Translations under genes and position numbers: made by a program
Source: Ciona intestinalis
Taxonomy: Eukaryota; Chordata; Ascidiacea; Phlebobranchia; Cionidae
Assembly: GCF_000224145.3 (NCBI RefSeq)
Contig: NW_004190506.2
Location: forward strand, 429,517 to 493,516
Length of the DNA: 64,000 nucleotides
Direction: 5' to 3'
Notes under the pieces: generated by a model
Told to the model about the DNA's origin: nothing
The model's database searches: none
The model's input: the letters and a program-made list of their open reading frames with translations, nothing else
Part shown: positions 56,323-64,000 of the stretch, piece after piece
Layout: each line of letters starts with the position of its first letter
Numbering within the stretch: the first letter of the stretch is position 1

Positions 56323-57068
56323 TAAGCTTTTAAACACACCCGGCATCACTGAAACTTTTTGAGTTTAAAGCAAGCGAGGTGGAGTCGAAAGTTATGGCTT
56401 GAAATCTGTCCAAATTAAGACACCAGTTTTTTTGGGTTTTCTTAATTACTTTCACAGTACATAATCTTAAGCCCAATTTTCAGAAAATGTTTGAAAACAC
56501 TGGCCAAAGACAATGCCTTTTAACAGAAAGTTATGACGTCATCAAACTATGACGTCACGTAATTTCATCGTTGAAAAAGGATACTGCCGAAAATTATTTC
56601 ATTAAAAAGTGGAATAAACGATAAAACGAGAACTAATCTATAGTTGGGTCGCCCTTATATAAAAACTCTGTAAGTGTATCTGGGGTATAAGAGGTTAAAA
56701 TAAAACGACAGCAAAGTTTCCTCAAAACACCACAGCATCTGATAGGAAAGACCTCTGGAAAAATAAAGCAACGTTTTTTTCGGCGTCGAAAAACGTAGGA
56801 ACACACCCGGCCACCAGCTTTTTAAGGAAATTTTTACACGAAATTTGGGAGCTTTGTACACACTAGAGCGCATTGGGTTTGGAGAGGCAAAGCGAACGTA
56901 TTAAGGTAAATTTGAATTAGCACGCTGAGGCGAGAGAAGGAGTACAGTAATTTTTATTCTATCGAATTTGCACTGTTTTTTTTTTTTTAACGCTCGAAGG
57001 GTTTAGAGGATATTGCACGTAGTGTGTCGTCAGGTGTACCACGTGACGCATTGTGACGTCATGGAAAG

Positions 57069-63019
<5,951 letters not shown>

Positions 63020-63560
63020 CTGAAGGAAACAGTGACGTCACAGCGTAGGATTTCGCAACAAAGAAAATAAAGGCGCGGGTAAAAAACTTATCATGCTGGC
63101 GAATGTCAGAATAACAGAATACCCGTGTTAACATGGGTTTTTATCGCACGCTTCCCATAACACTGTTTTTCAAGAGTTTTAGTATTACATATCTGCGGCC
63201 AGTGGTCGTTTAATTAACGAAAACTATTATAAAAGTCTGTTTGGTTTGGGAGAAATGTAAAAAATGTTATTTAGGAGGACAAATTCCAGCCTCTATCTCG
63301 CAACCCACCCCCGTACAGGAGTTTAACATTCACTTAACGTGTTCGGTTGCGCGTATATTGATCAAATTGTTACTTAGCATTGATTTTCTATCTATCAGAA
63401 ATCGTTACCACGTCATTAAAGCTAAGGCTGTTATACAATGTGTAGGAAAAAGCAGCCGAATGCCTATGGGTGTTGCGAAATAAACAAAACTGTGTGAAAC
63501 ATTAGCAATTTGACACCTAGAGCACGTATAAAACCCTGTGTTTACTGTAAAGTGTGTCGG

Positions 63561-63701
63561 CAGTGGCGCAGCCAGGGGGGTTTCGGCGGTCGTGACCCCC
63601 CTTTTTAAAACCAAAAATATATATATATTTTTTTAAATTGTTTTTTCTTAAAATGAATAATTTAAACCCCCTCCCCCCTTTTTTTCCCAGCTGCGTCACT
63701 G
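63561..63701. mobile_element. hAT-type MITE (141 bases)
   Basis: Terminal inverted repeats CAGTGGCGCAGC and (right, reversed) CAGTGACGCAGC are flanked by a near-perfect 8-base duplication, tgtgtcgg before and tgtgtcag after. Eight-base target duplications and CAGTG-type ends fit the hAT superfamily. The interior is T-rich and non-coding. Confidence 0.75.
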
Positions 63702-63860
63702 TGTGTCAGTGAATGTACATATATCAATATACACAACACAGTTGCAATCGAATTATTCGACCAGGCTGTACACGTAGATAGATCTGTATTGTATAATCCA
63801 GGACTGTATAATTACATTAGGCTACATTGTATAACATAAGCGTGTATTGTGTAACATATT

Positions 63861-64000
63861 TATAGCAGGATGGGGAAGATGGAACACCTTTAGCACATAG
63901 TATCCAAATAGCCCTATCGTGTTTTAAACAATTAACAACGGTCTGTGAGAGTCCAAAGTTACGGTTTTATAATTCTGTGAATGTTCTTAGCTTACTACCA
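63861..64000 (+). mobile_element. MITE cut by window end
   Basis: Left end tatagcaggatggggaagat and internal blocks up to tagcttactacca. The rest lies outside the window. Confidence 0.88.

Larger units (their letters stand above)
63020..64000. other. BCAS3 intron continuing past window end
   Basis: The next upstream BCAS3 exon must end in phase 1, and no such exon is evident here. The stretch contains a hAT-type MITE and a MITE cut by the window edge. Confidence 0.5.

Overview
This window looks like nuclear DNA of a solitary sea squirt of the genus Ciona. The evidence is compact genes with short GT-AG introns, an AT-rich background, many copies of a short inverted-repeat transposon (MITE), a tRNA-derived SINE, and a Tbx2/3 T-box gene of ascidian size. 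A 50-base N gap is flanked by two copies of the same 803-base sequence that differ by only about 1%, as expected for unmerged haplotypes of a highly heterozygous animal.

Layout, left to right. At 0.4-2.3 kb (minus) is a three-exon secreted C-type lectin-domain gene. Gene-poor, repeat-rich DNA follows to 7.5 kb. At 7.55-11.3 kb (plus) is a nine-exon SLC7 amino-acid transporter closest to SLC7A9 (b0,+AT). Convergent with it at 11.9-15.4 kb (minus) is a six-exon gene whose last exon carries a motif resembling the RAD51-binding motif of RAD51AP1/RAD51AP2. At 15.9-19.6 kb there are only weak, partly conflicting exon candidates on both strands. The 16.3-30 kb stretch has no gene I can defend and contains the gap and its false duplication. 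At 30.4-44.5 kb (plus) is Tbx2/3, with six coding exons and an 8.2 kb first intron. A 12.5 kb gene-free interval follows. At 57.1-63.0 kb (minus) are the last seven exons of BCAS3, which continues beyond the window.

The most informative point is the neighbourhood of Tbx2/3 and BCAS3. These genes are also neighbours in vertebrates (TBX2 and BCAS3 on human 17q23). This suggests an old genomic regulatory block, probably held together because Tbx2/3 regulatory elements lie in or beyond BCAS3. Here the two genes are tail to tail, whereas in human both point the same way.

The remaining genes are unrelated in function: extracellular recognition, amino-acid exchange, and a candidate recombination factor. 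They form no evident pathway or operon. About 27 full or partial MITE copies in two subfamilies are concentrated outside the Tbx2/3 locus. All exon joins were worked out by reading splice sites, phase and protein similarity by eye. No alignment or transcript evidence was available.
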